Positions 11,502 to 20,803 of a stretch of DNA of 64,000 nt are shown in pieces (the first letter of the stretch is position 1; every line of letters starts with the position of its first letter). The position numbers were made by a program, and so were the translations under genes. The stretch covers positions 62,001-126,000 of the forward strand of contig NZ_CP040986.1 in assembly GCF_006364615.1 (NCBI RefSeq). The letters are read 5' to 3'. The DNA comes from Candidatus Methylopumilus rimovensis. GTDB taxonomy: Bacteria > Pseudomonadota > Gammaproteobacteria > Burkholderiales > Methylophilaceae. Below the pieces are notes generated by a model. It saw only the letters and a list, made by a program, of their open reading frames with translations. It did not search any database and was not told where the DNA came from.

Positions 11502-11837
11502 TTAATCTTCTTCCACAATAATTTTTTCCGAAAGGCGAATCATACGCTCAATAGGCGTGACCCAAACTAAACCATCTCCTTGCTGACCGGTATGTGCCGT
11601 TTCGACAATAATTTGTAAAATCCCTTCCACTAAATTATCAGGCGTAATCATCTGGATGAATATTTTAGGCGTGTAGTCACTGAGTTCTTGTCTTAAATCA
11701 TCTGTAACTTTTTTTAAGCCATGTCCACAACCGTCTACTTTAGTGACAGTCATGCCAGGAAAATTTTTAAGATTTCTCATCGCTGAACGAATTTTAGGTA
11801 ATCGATGAGGTGGAATGATGGCTTTAATTTCTTTCAT
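11502..11837 (-). CDS. PII-like regulator linked to the metal-efflux RND pump
   Basis: 111 aa with a PII (GlnB) fold. The B-loop block TGQQGDGLVWV and C-terminal IERMIRLSE align with GlnK (42948-43286 here). The T-loop is rewritten: the uridylylated Tyr51 is absent and a DGCGHG stretch (residues 35-40, with Cys37 and His39) takes its place, which could bind metal. It starts 18 bases after czcA and is the last gene of that operon. PII-like proteins are known beside heavy-metal RND pumps; what this one senses is not known, and a role in modulating the pump is inference. Confidence 0.75.
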   Translation of the reverse strand: MKEIKAIIPPHRLPKIRSAMRNLKNFPGMTVTKVDGCGHGLKKVTDDLRQELSDYTPKIFIQMITPDNLVEGILQIIVETAHTGQQGDGLVWVTPIERMIRLSEKIIVEED

Positions 11838-11855
11838 AATATGTTATCCCATTCA

Positions 11856-14800
11856 TTAGGCTTCGGTTGGCGCCTCTGCAAATTTTTTATATAAGGTTGG
11901 TAATACAAGTAAGGTCAACACTGTTGAGGTAATGAGACCACCAATGACAACAATGGCGAGCGGTTTTTGTACTTCAGAGCCCGGGCCTGTGGCAAACAAG
12001 AAGGGCACTAAGGCAAGAAGGGCTACGGTTGCAGTCATCAGCACAGGCCTTAATCTTTGTTTGCAACCTTCTCGAATGGCATCGAATTGCGACATACCTT
12101 CAGATTTTAACTGTTGAATACAAGTGATCAAGACAACTCCATTGAGAACAGCAATACCACATAGTGCAATAAAACCGACAGAAGCAGGTACTGAAAGATA
12201 TTCGCCTGTGATAGCGAGACCAAAAACGCCACCAATGGCTGCAAAAGGAAGAACGGAAATAATCATAGTGGCAAAACGAATCGAATTAAATAAGATAAAG
12301 AGTAAGAAAAAGATAGCAAGAATCGTGACAGGAACAATGAGCGCCAGATGATTTAATGCACGTTGCATATTTTCAAATTGACCCCCGTAAACAAAATAAT
12401 AACCTTCCGGTAACTTGATTTGAGTATCGAGTTTTTTTTGTAATTCTGCAACAAATCCACCAAGATCTCGATCTTTCACATTCATTGCAATGACAATTCT
12501 TCGTTTAGCGAATTCGCGGCTGATCTGAGCTGGACCATCTTTAATTTCAATGGAAGCCAAGTCTTTCAATGCAATTTTTGATCCATTAGGTGATATCAGC
12601 ATGGTATTACCTATCGTTTCTACATCACTTCGCTGATCTTCAGGGAATCGAACTGCTGCAGAAAAACTTCTTTGTCCTTCATAGACGCGTGTTGCAATTT
12701 TTCCGCCAATTGCGGTTTCGATTAACTCATTAATATCAGATGCATTGAATCCATAACGGGCAATCGCTTGTCGGTCTAAATTAATATTTAGATACACTTG
12801 ACCTGATACTTTTTCAATTTTAATATCAGCGGCCCCCTTAATACCTCCTGCTAATCGGGCAACCTCATCCGCTTTTGTTTTTAAAAGTTTGATATCCTCA
12901 CCAAAAATTTTGATTGCAACATCTGCTCGAACACCCGTCGATAATTCTGCTACACGCGCAGAAATTGGCTGCATCATCACAGTTTGGGCGCCTAGCAAGG
13001 ATTGCAATTTATTTTTAATTTCTTGAGCAATCGTATCTTGGGTCCAACCATCAGGCCAGGTATCTTTATCCTTTAGACTAATTACAGCTTGAGATTCGTT
13101 TTGAGATTGAGGGTCCGCAGGACTTTCACCACGGCCAATATTTGAGACCACACTTAAAACGCCTGGCACTGTAGTGATTTCTTTGGTTGCTTTTTTTTCC
13201 ATTTCAATAGATTCATCCAGTGAAATATTTGGCATACGTGTGATGCTTGCTACAATCGTTCCTTCTTTCATCTCTGGAATAAAAGAAGTGCCTAAGAAGG
13301 GTAATAAGACAATGGAAAAAATAAATACTGCGCTAGCTATTAAAATTGTTTTTTTCTCATTATTTAAACAAAGATTCAGGAGTTTTTCATAAGGCGCTTT
13401 AATGAGTTTAATAATTTTCGTATCCTCTCCACTACCACCTTTTAAAAAATATGAGCATAAGACTGGCGTTAAGGTAAACGAAAGTATCAATGAGATAAGA
13501 AGTGCTATCGCTATTGTGACGGCAAGAGGACTAAACATCTTACCTTCCATACCGGTCAAGGTCATAAGCGGAAGAAATACTAAAATGATAATACCCACAC
13601 CAAAAAGAACAGGGGTGCCGACTTCAGTCGCTGACTCTAAAATGGTACGAATTTTACTGTCTGATTTATCATGACCCAGTCTATGAAAGGTATTTTCAAC
13701 CACCACAACAGCACCATCGACCATAAGACCAATAGCGATCGTTAAGCCACCCAATGACATGAGATTGGCAGATATGCCAAAATAATTCATTGCAATAAAT
13801 GTTACGAGTGGTGTGAGGACTAATGTCATCACGACAATTAAACTTGATCGTACATCGCCTAAAAAAAGGAAAAGAATCCCTATCACTAAAATCACACCCT
13901 CAATTAAAACTTTAACAACGGTAAATAATGCAGAGTCGACTAACTCACTACGATCATAGAAAGATTTAATTTGAAGGCCACCTGGCAATAATTTTTTTTC
14001 ATTAATTTCATTGACCTTGGTTTTAATGCGAGTAACAACCTCTTTGGCATTGCCCCCGCGAAGCATCATGACAATAGCCCCGACTGATTCTGTATCCCCA
14101 TTTTTCACAAGCGATCCCACTCGGACTTCATGGCCAAGTTTGACTTCAGCCACATCTTTCATATAAACAGGCACACCATTACGCTCTTTTAAAACGATGG
14201 AGCGAATGTCATCTAAGTTTTTAATAAGACCTACACCACGGATCAAAAATTGTTCATCAAATTGAGGAAGCACCCCTGCACCACTATTGGTATTGTTCTT
14301 AGCTAATGCGGTATAGACTTCATGGAGTTTAATCCCGTAATGGTTAAGTCGGTCAGGATCAACAAGCGCTTGATATTGTTTAATGAAGCCACCAAATGAA
14401 TTAATTTCAGCAACACCGGGGACACTTCTTAAAAGAGGCCTGACTACCCAATCTTGAATGGTTCTTCTTTCGGTTAATTCTTCCTCAGAAATTTTTTTAT
14501 TTTCGTCACTTGGCTTTTCAAGTGTGTATTGAAAAACTTCTCCTAATCCTGTGGATACTGGACCTAGCACTGGCACAATACCATCAGGCATTTTTTCCAT
14601 GACCTCCATCAGTCTTTCCATGACCAATTGTCTTGCGAAATAGACACTTGTGTTATCGGTAAATACAAGTGTGATGAGCGACAGTGAATTTTTGTTAAGT
14701 GAGCGCATGTCAGTGACACCAGGCAAACCTGTCATGGCAATTTCAATCGGAATAGTGATAAAGCGCTCTACTTCCTCGGGCGATTTTCCTGGCGCTGGAG

Positions 14801-14951
14801 TTGCAATTTGCACTTGGATATTTGTGACATCAGGAAAGGCATCGATAGTTAGTTTTTTAACGCCAAAAAAGCCAGCGACCAAAAGTGCAATGGCAAAGAC
14901 TAAAACAATCAGTCTTTCTTGGAGCGAACCCCTTACTATTTTTTCAATCAT
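11856..14951 (-). CDS. czcA: Heavy-metal efflux RND permease, CzcA/CusA family
   Basis: 1031 aa. Inner-membrane proton-driven pump that exports metal ions through a three-part envelope channel. The RND layout is complete: TM1 (about 13-31), a periplasmic pore domain, TM2-6 (about 340-480), TM7 near 530, a second periplasmic domain and TM8-12. TM4 carries the proton-relay motif GLMVDGAVVVVEN (about 405-417), with Asp and Glu as in heavy-metal efflux members. The metal (Zn/Co/Cd/Ni versus Cu/Ag) cannot be fixed from the sequence alone. It follows czcB by 2 bases. Confidence 0.92.
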   Translation of the reverse strand: MIEKIVRGSLQERLIVLVFAIALLVAGFFGVKKLTIDAFPDVTNIQVQIATPAPGKSPEEVERFITIPIEIAMTGLPGVTDMRSLNKNSLSLITLVFTDNTSVYFARQLVMERLMEVMEKMPDGIVPVLGPVSTGLGEVFQYTLEKPSDENKKISEEELTERRTIQDWVVRPLLRSVPGVAEINSFGGFIKQYQALVDPDRLNHYGIKLHEVYTALAKNNTNSGAGVLPQFDEQFLIRGVGLIKNLDDIRSIVLKERNGVPVYMKDVAEVKLGHEVRVGSLVKNGDTESVGAIVMMLRGGNAKEVVTRIKTKVNEINEKKLLPGGLQIKSFYDRSELVDSALFTVVKVLIEGVILVIGILFLFLGDVRSSLIVVMTLVLTPLVTFIAMNYFGISANLMSLGGLTIAIGLMVDGAVVVVENTFHRLGHDKSDSKIRTILESATEVGTPVLFGVGIIILVFLPLMTLTGMEGKMFSPLAVTIAIALLISLILSFTLTPVLCSYFLKGGSGEDTKIIKLIKAPYEKLLNLCLNNEKKTILIASAVFIFSIVLLPFLGTSFIPEMKEGTIVASITRMPNISLDESIEMEKKATKEITTVPGVLSVVSNIGRGESPADPQSQNESQAVISLKDKDTWPDGWTQDTIAQEIKNKLQSLLGAQTVMMQPISARVAELSTGVRADVAIKIFGEDIKLLKTKADEVARLAGGIKGAADIKIEKVSGQVYLNINLDRQAIARYGFNASDINELIETAIGGKIATRVYEGQRSFSAAVRFPEDQRSDVETIGNTMLISPNGSKIALKDLASIEIKDGPAQISREFAKRRIVIAMNVKDRDLGGFVAELQKKLDTQIKLPEGYYFVYGGQFENMQRALNHLALIVPVTILAIFFLLFILFNSIRFATMIISVLPFAAIGGVFGLAITGEYLSVPASVGFIALCGIAVLNGVVLITCIQQLKSEGMSQFDAIREGCKQRLRPVLMTATVALLALVPFLFATGPGSEVQKPLAIVVIGGLITSTVLTLLVLPTLYKKFAEAPTEA

Positions 14952-14953
14952 AC

Positions 14954-16096
14954 TTATTCAAGCTCTTTTTTCTTACGTTCGCTGTTAAGATGAAAAGCGC
15001 CGTCTGTGACAACAGTCTCACCTTCAGAGAGGCCACTTATTATGCTGATCAGGTTCCCATCTCTCATACCAAGTTCAACTTCTCTTAATCTAAAGGTTTT
15101 AGGTGTATTTTGGACAAGGACATACTTACGATCGTTTTCTCTCACCACAGATGAAATAGGTATGGCCAGTTTGGATATTTTTTTTGAGCGAATATACATC
15201 GATGTCAGCATGTCAGGTTTAAATAATAAACCAAGATTATCTAATTCAGCGCGCACCATGACGGTTCTCGTTTGAGGATCTACAATGCTATCTTCAAAAA
15301 CAATTTTGGCTTCTATCTGTTTATTGTCTAATGCGGGAATTTCGATTGAAACAACTTCATCTTTTTGAATAAAGGAAGCTTGTTGTTCTGGAATATTAGC
15401 TACAGCCCATAATTTAGAAAGGTCTGCTATATGAAATAAATTATCTTGCGGATTAACGATTTGTCCTACATTAATGGCACGAGAAATAATAATGCCATCA
15501 AATAGACTTCTTATATCTCCAAAAGAATTTATTTGCCCCGAAGCCTCTAATTTCTCAACCGCTTTTTCACTCATACCGAGAACCATGAGTTGGTCACGGC
15601 TGGCCCTATAATCTGCCTTAACTGCCTCTAATTCATTTTCAATACGTAACATTTCAGCCTTACTAATAACATCAGCTTCGAATAATAATTTAGCTCGCTC
15701 GACTGCCTTGGTTTTTAATCCAATGAGTTGTGTGGATTTGATTAAAGTCAGTTGTGTTTGCGTGAGTTCGATACTATTAACGCGCGCAAGAACTTGGCCT
15801 TTTTTGACAATATCACCAAGGCTTACGTATAAATCGCTCACTCTACCCACGATAGGAGAGCCAATCTTGGCTAGTCTTCGGTTTTGAGTTTCCAAACGTC
15901 CTGGGATCATAAGCGTTTCGCTAATCTCTTGATAGCGCACAACCTCTGTTTTTATTTGCTTTTGAATATCAGGCGTAATGATGATCTCGAGTGGGTCAAG
16001 TTTTTTTTCTTTACTTTTATCCTCATGTTTTGAGCACGCCACTAAAAGACTGAGCGAAAGTAATAGTAAACATAAGTGTGTGATACTTTTTTTCAT
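14954..16096 (-). CDS. czcB: Efflux periplasmic adaptor lipoprotein, CzcB type
   Basis: 380 aa membrane-fusion protein that bridges the RND pump and the outer-membrane channel. Signal peptide with lipobox LLVAC puts the lipidated Cys at residue 21. A Lys/Glu-rich linker is followed by the first barrel-sandwich strand (GRLETQNRRLAKIGSPIVGR), an alpha-helical hairpin (about 120-190), the second half of the lipoyl-like domain, and beta-barrel and membrane-proximal domains. No His-rich metal-binding N-terminus is seen. It abuts czcC (stop 16097) and is followed at once by czcA. Confidence 0.9.
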   Translation of the reverse strand: MKKSITHLCLLLLSLSLLVACSKHEDKSKEKKLDPLEIIITPDIQKQIKTEVVRYQEISETLMIPGRLETQNRRLAKIGSPIVGRVSDLYVSLGDIVKKGQVLARVNSIELTQTQLTLIKSTQLIGLKTKAVERAKLLFEADVISKAEMLRIENELEAVKADYRASRDQLMVLGMSEKAVEKLEASGQINSFGDIRSLFDGIIISRAINVGQIVNPQDNLFHIADLSKLWAVANIPEQQASFIQKDEVVSIEIPALDNKQIEAKIVFEDSIVDPQTRTVMVRAELDNLGLLFKPDMLTSMYIRSKKISKLAIPISSVVRENDRKYVLVQNTPKTFRLREVELGMRDGNLISIISGLSEGETVVTDGAFHLNSERKKKELE

Positions 16097-17335
16097 TTAA
16101 ATTTTATTCTCCAGAATGTCCATGCCTAGTAATTGCTCAATTTCTAAAATTGCGACGATGTAATCATATTTTGACGCGAGATAATCTTTTCTAACTAGTC
16201 GAAAAGTTCTTTGTGCATCAAGATATTCAAGAATACCGCGTTCGCCATATCGATAAGCAGACTCAGCCACCTTTAAAACAGATTCGGCTTGTGATAGAAG
16301 GCCTGACTCGAAGGTTTTGACCTGTTGTTGCGCGATGAGATAACGCTGAAAAGCTGACTCAATATCACGCTTCAGTGCTAATTCCTGATCGGTATACTGC
16401 GCTTGAAGTTCACGATAACCGGCAGCAGCTTCTCCAATTTGCCCTTGTCTTTGATTCCAAATTGGAATAGGGATGCTGATACCAAAACGATAATTGGCGA
16501 TATCAGGGTCTTGGTCAACCCCTGCGTTAAGGGTGATTCCGGGATTAATAAGTTTTTCCTCTAAACGCAATTGATTTTCGGCAATATCTGCAGAAGCTTT
16601 AATTTGTCTTAACCTAGGGCTTTTTATGATTTCATTTTTTAAGGTATCTGCATTTAAATTGATATCACTCGATGGGAGCGTGCCTGTTAAATCAAAAGCA
16701 TCAGTTAAAGACTTACTCACCAAGCCTCTTAAATAGAGTTTACTCTCATAGATTCTAAGTCTTGCGGCATCTGCATCTCTTTGCGCTGCCACTAATTCAG
16801 TATCTGCTTTGATGACTTCATATCGGGGAGCTTCTCCTACCTCAACTCTTAAAGCTACTTTTTCTTGAATATTTTTTAAAGCATCTCGATCGCCCTCCGC
16901 AATTTTTAAAATAGCTTCATTTTGAAGGACATCATAAAAAGCTTTTTTAATCTGTAAGGATAAATTAATCAGGGTGGCCTCAGTGACTGATGATGCATAA
17001 TTGACTCGCGACTCAGCTACGGCTTTTTTTGCGCTTCGCACATTCGGGAATTCTAGAGGTTGCGATAAATTTACATCGTAATTCCGACGTTGATTTGTAT
17101 TGGAATTTGGTGTCCTAAAACGAGAAGGACCAGTGCCGATTGCAATTGATGGATTAAGATAAGATTCAGCTGTAATTACATTTGATCTCGCAGCATCTTC
17201 CTTAGCTTTTAAAACATCTAAGATAGGATTTTCTCTTTTTGCGATATCAATTAGATCTTGTAATGTATATTGAGGAACACACCAAACGCTATTTGAAAAA
17301 AGCCCTAAGAAAAGCAATAAAAATACGATACGCAT
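16097..17335 (-). CDS. czcC: Outer-membrane efflux channel, CzcC / TolC type
   Basis: 412 aa from the start chosen here. Outer-membrane component of the metal efflux complex, with two outer-membrane-efflux repeats of long helices (first about 40-200, second about 230-405). An in-frame ATG at 17353 exists, but the signal peptide begins at the ATG at 17335 (MRIVFLLLFLGLFSNSVWC), and a TATAAT lies between the two, so 17335 is preferred. First gene of the czcC-czcB-czcA-PII operon; it faces tolC across a 145-base gap. Confidence 0.88.
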   Translation of the reverse strand: MRIVFLLLFLGLFSNSVWCVPQYTLQDLIDIAKRENPILDVLKAKEDAARSNVITAESYLNPSIAIGTGPSRFRTPNSNTNQRRNYDVNLSQPLEFPNVRSAKKAVAESRVNYASSVTEATLINLSLQIKKAFYDVLQNEAILKIAEGDRDALKNIQEKVALRVEVGEAPRYEVIKADTELVAAQRDADAARLRIYESKLYLRGLVSKSLTDAFDLTGTLPSSDINLNADTLKNEIIKSPRLRQIKASADIAENQLRLEEKLINPGITLNAGVDQDPDIANYRFGISIPIPIWNQRQGQIGEAAAGYRELQAQYTDQELALKRDIESAFQRYLIAQQQVKTFESGLLSQAESVLKVAESAYRYGERGILEYLDAQRTFRLVRKDYLASKYDYIVAILEIEQLLGMDILENKI

Positions 17336-17341
17336 GTGAAA

Positions 17342-17347
17342 ATTATA
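17342..17347 (-). promoter_or_regulatory. -10 box of czcC, leaderless spacing
   Basis: TATAAT on the - strand, exactly 6 bases before the czcC ATG at 17335, with no Shine-Dalgarno between. If this is the -10 element, transcription would start at or next to the A of the start codon. No convincing -35 hexamer is seen 16-18 bases upstream. No metal-regulator palindrome was recognised in the shared czcC/tolC gap. Confidence 0.5.
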
Positions 17348-17464
17348 CGTCATTAAAGATACGAATGTTTCGAGAAAAGCAATTATTAGCTAAAAATGAC
17401 AATAGATAACTTATTAAATTTAAACCTTATTTCTCTATCTTCCGTCAGATTTGATCCCGCTACA

Positions 17465-17473
17465 TGCTAAAAT
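17465..17473 (+). promoter_or_regulatory. Extended -10 of tolC, leaderless spacing
   Basis: TGCTAAAAT is an extended -10 (TGn plus TAAAAT), 7 bases before the tolC ATG at 17481. Extended -10 promoters can work without a -35, and none is clear here. The same TGCTAAAAT occurs upstream of lptM (56458-56466, - strand). Confidence 0.5.
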
Positions 17474-17480
17474 TTTTCTT

Positions 17481-18893
17481 ATGTTGATTAGAATTTTTAT
17501 CCTTATCGTTTTTAATTTATTTACCTTAAGTTACGCTGCCGATTCATTTTTTTATTCTGATAAAGACCCAGATCAAATTCAGCAAATACCTCAAGGCTAT
17601 ATTGATCCTAGTATTATGGACCCATGCCAAACGAAGGCTTACAACAGACCCTTATCTTTGCTTGAAGTGACCGAGGCAGCTCTTTGTCATAATCCAAATA
17701 CCAAGGAGGTTTATGCCAACGCAAAGATTCAGGCAGCGGAAGTGGGGGTAGCTCGATCTTTATTTTTTCCCTCACTAAGAGATACGGTGGCTGTCACAGA
17801 GAATCAGATTCGTAGTCAAACCAGAGGACAAAATAGTTTTAGAAATACCCAAAATCAAATCGTAGCATCATATCTTTTATATGATTTTGGGGGTCGAGAT
17901 GCTAACTTAGAGAACGCCAATCAACTTTTAAAAGCAGCAAGCGCCACCCAAGATGCAATCGTTCAGAGGGTTTTGCTGAGCGCAGTCAATGCCTTTTATC
18001 AAGTGCATGCAAATAAAGCAATTTTGAAAGCATCAATTGAGTCAGAAAGACTTTTTGAAGAAAGTTTTAAAGCTGCAGAAGCCAAATATATTGCAGGTAT
18101 TGCAACCCCTGCAGATAAACTTCAAGTCAACACTTCATTTGCCAGTGCCACCTTGACTAGACTTACTAATGAAGGGTTGCTTAGAATTGCTTATGGAAAT
18201 TTAGCCACTATCATGGGGGCAGCCCCTGGAACACCTATTGAAATTATAGATAATGACATGGATGTTATGCCTGAATTTATTGATCAGGATATCCAAGCAT
18301 TAATTGAGCAGGCCATAATCCAGAGGCCTGACTTAATTGCAACGGAGTCAGAGTTAAAGGCTTCACTGGCTAACATTGAATCAGTAAAAGCAGAGGCAAA
18401 ACCTAAAGTGAAAATTGAAGCATCCAATCAGTATGATAGCGAGACAATTTTTCTTAAGGATATAAACGCTTCACAAGTTGGTATATCGGTGACCATTCCT
18501 TTTTTTGAAGGCTATAAACCAAGTTATCTGATTCGATCCGCAGAAGCGACTGCAGAACTTAAAGCGTCAAAACGTGATCAATTGAGACTACAAGTTTCTC
18601 TCGATGTATGGACAGCCTATCAAAATCTTAAAACAGCCAATGAATCGATTAAGGCTTCTCAAATACTATTGACTAGCGCTGAAGAGTCGTCTCACGTGGC
18701 CTTAGGCCGCTATAAAGAAGGCGTTGGAAATATTATTGATACACTCAATGCTCAAAGTGCACTTGCAAGCGCAAAGCAACAAAAAATTCAGTCTATTTTA
18801 AATTGGAATATTGCGCGCACAACGCTTGCTCAATCTATAGGTGTCCTTGATAATGCAATGATCCAAAAATTACCTGAGGCAAGGCGAAATTAG
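17481..18893 (+). CDS. TolC-family outer-membrane protein
   Basis: 470 aa from the ATG at 17481. A TTG 30 bases upstream would add residues ahead of a good signal peptide (MLIRIFILIVFNLFTLSYAAD), so the ATG is preferred. Two outer-membrane-efflux repeats are visible, with the family's YDFGGRDANLENA and PFFEGYKPSYLIRSAEA stretches. It begins a tolC-macA-macB cluster and supplies that exporter's outer-membrane channel. It is a different branch from czcC just across the divergent gap. Confidence 0.88.
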   Translation: MLIRIFILIVFNLFTLSYAADSFFYSDKDPDQIQQIPQGYIDPSIMDPCQTKAYNRPLSLLEVTEAALCHNPNTKEVYANAKIQAAEVGVARSLFFPSLRDTVAVTENQIRSQTRGQNSFRNTQNQIVASYLLYDFGGRDANLENANQLLKAASATQDAIVQRVLLSAVNAFYQVHANKAILKASIESERLFEESFKAAEAKYIAGIATPADKLQVNTSFASATLTRLTNEGLLRIAYGNLATIMGAAPGTPIEIIDNDMDVMPEFIDQDIQALIEQAIIQRPDLIATESELKASLANIESVKAEAKPKVKIEASNQYDSETIFLKDINASQVGISVTIPFFEGYKPSYLIRSAEATAELKASKRDQLRLQVSLDVWTAYQNLKTANESIKASQILLTSAEESSHVALGRYKEGVGNIIDTLNAQSALASAKQQKIQSILNWNIARTTLAQSIGVLDNAMIQKLPEARRN

Positions 18894-18896
18894 ATT

Positions 18897-20093
18897 ATGA
18901 AAAGAATTGTTCATCATTTGATTAATATTGCCTTAATTCTCGCATTTATCTTTGGAGCGATGTATGTTTATAAGTTGTCTAATAAAAAGAAACCCGAAGA
19001 TTTATATCGACTAGAAAGATTGACATTAGGGGATATCGAACAAAATGTGACAGCCAATGGCACGATCAATCCTGTGGCTATGGTAAACGTTGGCACACAA
19101 GTCTCAGGACTTGTAAAAAACATATATGCAGATTTTAACGATCAGGTAAAACAAGGTCAGATACTTTTAGAGCTAGAAGATAATTTATTTAAAGCCCAAA
19201 TTGAGCAGTCAAGAGGCAATGTAAAAAATTGCGAAGCATCCGTCGAGCTTGCGAAGGCAAATGAGGCAAGAATGCGCTCATTATTTGAAAAAGAATATGT
19301 GTCTAAACAAGATCTTGATCAAGCAGTGCAAGCCTTAAAATCATCGGAGGCACTTTTAATGTCCGCCAAGGCAAAATTAAGTCTTGATCAAACAAATTAT
19401 GGATATTCCATCATTAAATCGCCCGTGTCAGGCATCGTTATTGATCGTGTGGTAGATGTTGGTCAAACTGTCGCTGCAAGTCTTCAAACACCTATTTTAT
19501 TTAAAATTGCGAAGGATCTATCTAAAATGGAAATTGATACGAGCTTCGCAGAAGCTGATATTGCAAAAATTCAAGTCGGGCAATCGGTTAAATTTTCTGT
19601 AGATGCATACCCTAATCGCACTTTTGAGGGAACGGTAAAACAAATCCGTCTAAATCCTGTCAATACAGCAAATGTTGTCACTTATAACATTGTAATTTTA
19701 GTGGAAAATCAAGAGGGGTTATTACTTCCAGGTATGACTGCTTATGTGACCATTAATTTTGCGCATCATGAAAAAGTCCTTTTAGTGCCCAATGCTGCGC
19801 TGAGGTACCAACCAAAAAATGAAAATTTTAATCTTACAGCCAAAAAAAGTGAGGCTTTTCGAAATGGAGATAGAACAAAGAGGGAAGGTTATGGTGTAGG
19901 AAAAATTTATACGCTTCGAGACAATAAACCCTTAATGATTAAAGTCAATACAGGTATTACCAATGGAAAATTGACTGAAGTTATGAGTTCAGAGATTAAG
20001 GAGAATGATCTTATAATTACCGGAGATCTTGTGAGTGATCAGAAACAACGTTCAGGAGCTCAAGGGCCAAGTCGACCACCTCGCGTATTTTAA
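18897..20093 (+). CDS. macA: MacA-type periplasmic adaptor protein
   Basis: 398 aa. Membrane-fusion protein anchored by one N-terminal helix (about residues 8-26). It has the lipoyl halves (GTQVSGLVKNIYADFNDQVKQGQ-type strand, then IKSPVSGIVIDR), a helical hairpin (about 100-160) and a beta-barrel domain. Its partner ABC genes follow with overlapping stop and start, and tolC ends 3 bases before it. MacA relatives activate the MacB ATPase and export macrolides, peptides or haem intermediates; the cargo here is unknown. Confidence 0.87.
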   Translation: MKRIVHHLINIALILAFIFGAMYVYKLSNKKKPEDLYRLERLTLGDIEQNVTANGTINPVAMVNVGTQVSGLVKNIYADFNDQVKQGQILLELEDNLFKAQIEQSRGNVKNCEASVELAKANEARMRSLFEKEYVSKQDLDQAVQALKSSEALLMSAKAKLSLDQTNYGYSIIKSPVSGIVIDRVVDVGQTVAASLQTPILFKIAKDLSKMEIDTSFAEADIAKIQVGQSVKFSVDAYPNRTFEGTVKQIRLNPVNTANVVTYNIVILVENQEGLLLPGMTAYVTINFAHHEKVLLVPNAALRYQPKNENFNLTAKKSEAFRNGDRTKREGYGVGKIYTLRDNKPLMIKVNTGITNGKLTEVMSSEIKENDLIITGDLVSDQKQRSGAQGPSRPPRVF

Positions 20094-20803
20094 TGATGGC
20101 TCAACCCATAATAAAAATTAAGGGGCTTTATAAAGATTATCAAACTACAGCCGGTAGTTTTCCCGTTTTAAAAAATATTAACCTCACGATTAATGAGGGC
20201 GAGTATGTTGCGATCATGGGACCCTCGGGATCCGGTAAATCCACATTTATGAACATCTTAGGTTGTCTTGATCGTCCAACTACTGGCTCTTATTTTCTAG
20301 ACAGCCAAGATGTGAACCAATTAAATAATAATGAACTTGCAACACTTAGAAACAAAACAATTGGTTTTGTATTTCAAGGATTTAATTTATTGGCTAGATC
20401 TTCGCTTGTGGATAATGTGGCATTGCCTTTAGTGTATGCCAAAGATCAAAAAGATTTAAGAATTAAAATTGCAAAAAATATTTTAGAACGCATGGGCCTA
20501 GGACAATATTTTGAATCCAAACCAAACCAAATCTCTGGTGGGCAGCAACAGCGGGTAGCTATTGCTCGTGCACTGGTGAATCAGCCTAAAGTCATATTAG
20601 CAGATGAGCCTACAGGTAATCTTGATAGTAAAACGAGCGATGAAATTATGAAAATCTTTGATGAATTGAATCAGATTGGCAATACGATTATTCTCGTCAC
20701 TCATGAAAATGATATTGCGGATCATGCATCAAGACAGATACGTTTTTTAGATGGCAAGATTTTAGAGGATCATAAGACTAAAAAATCCAAGGTGACAAAG
20801 TAA
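20093..20803 (+). CDS. macB: ABC transporter ATPase, MacB / LolD type
   Basis: 236 aa cytoplasmic ATPase. Walker A GPSGSGKST (about residues 43-51), Q-loop VFQGFN, signature SGGQQQR and Walker B VILADEPTGNLDS are intact. In Escherichia coli MacB the ATPase and permease are one polypeptide; here they are two genes joined by an overlapping stop and start (TAATG at 20801-20805). Two adjacent ATGs (20093, 20096) are possible starts. It belongs to the TolC-MacA-MacB exporter. Confidence 0.9.
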   Translation: MMAQPIIKIKGLYKDYQTTAGSFPVLKNINLTINEGEYVAIMGPSGSGKSTFMNILGCLDRPTTGSYFLDSQDVNQLNNNELATLRNKTIGFVFQGFNLLARSSLVDNVALPLVYAKDQKDLRIKIAKNILERMGLGQYFESKPNQISGGQQQRVAIARALVNQPKVILADEPTGNLDSKTSDEIMKIFDELNQIGNTIILVTHENDIADHASRQIRFLDGKILEDHKTKKSKVTK

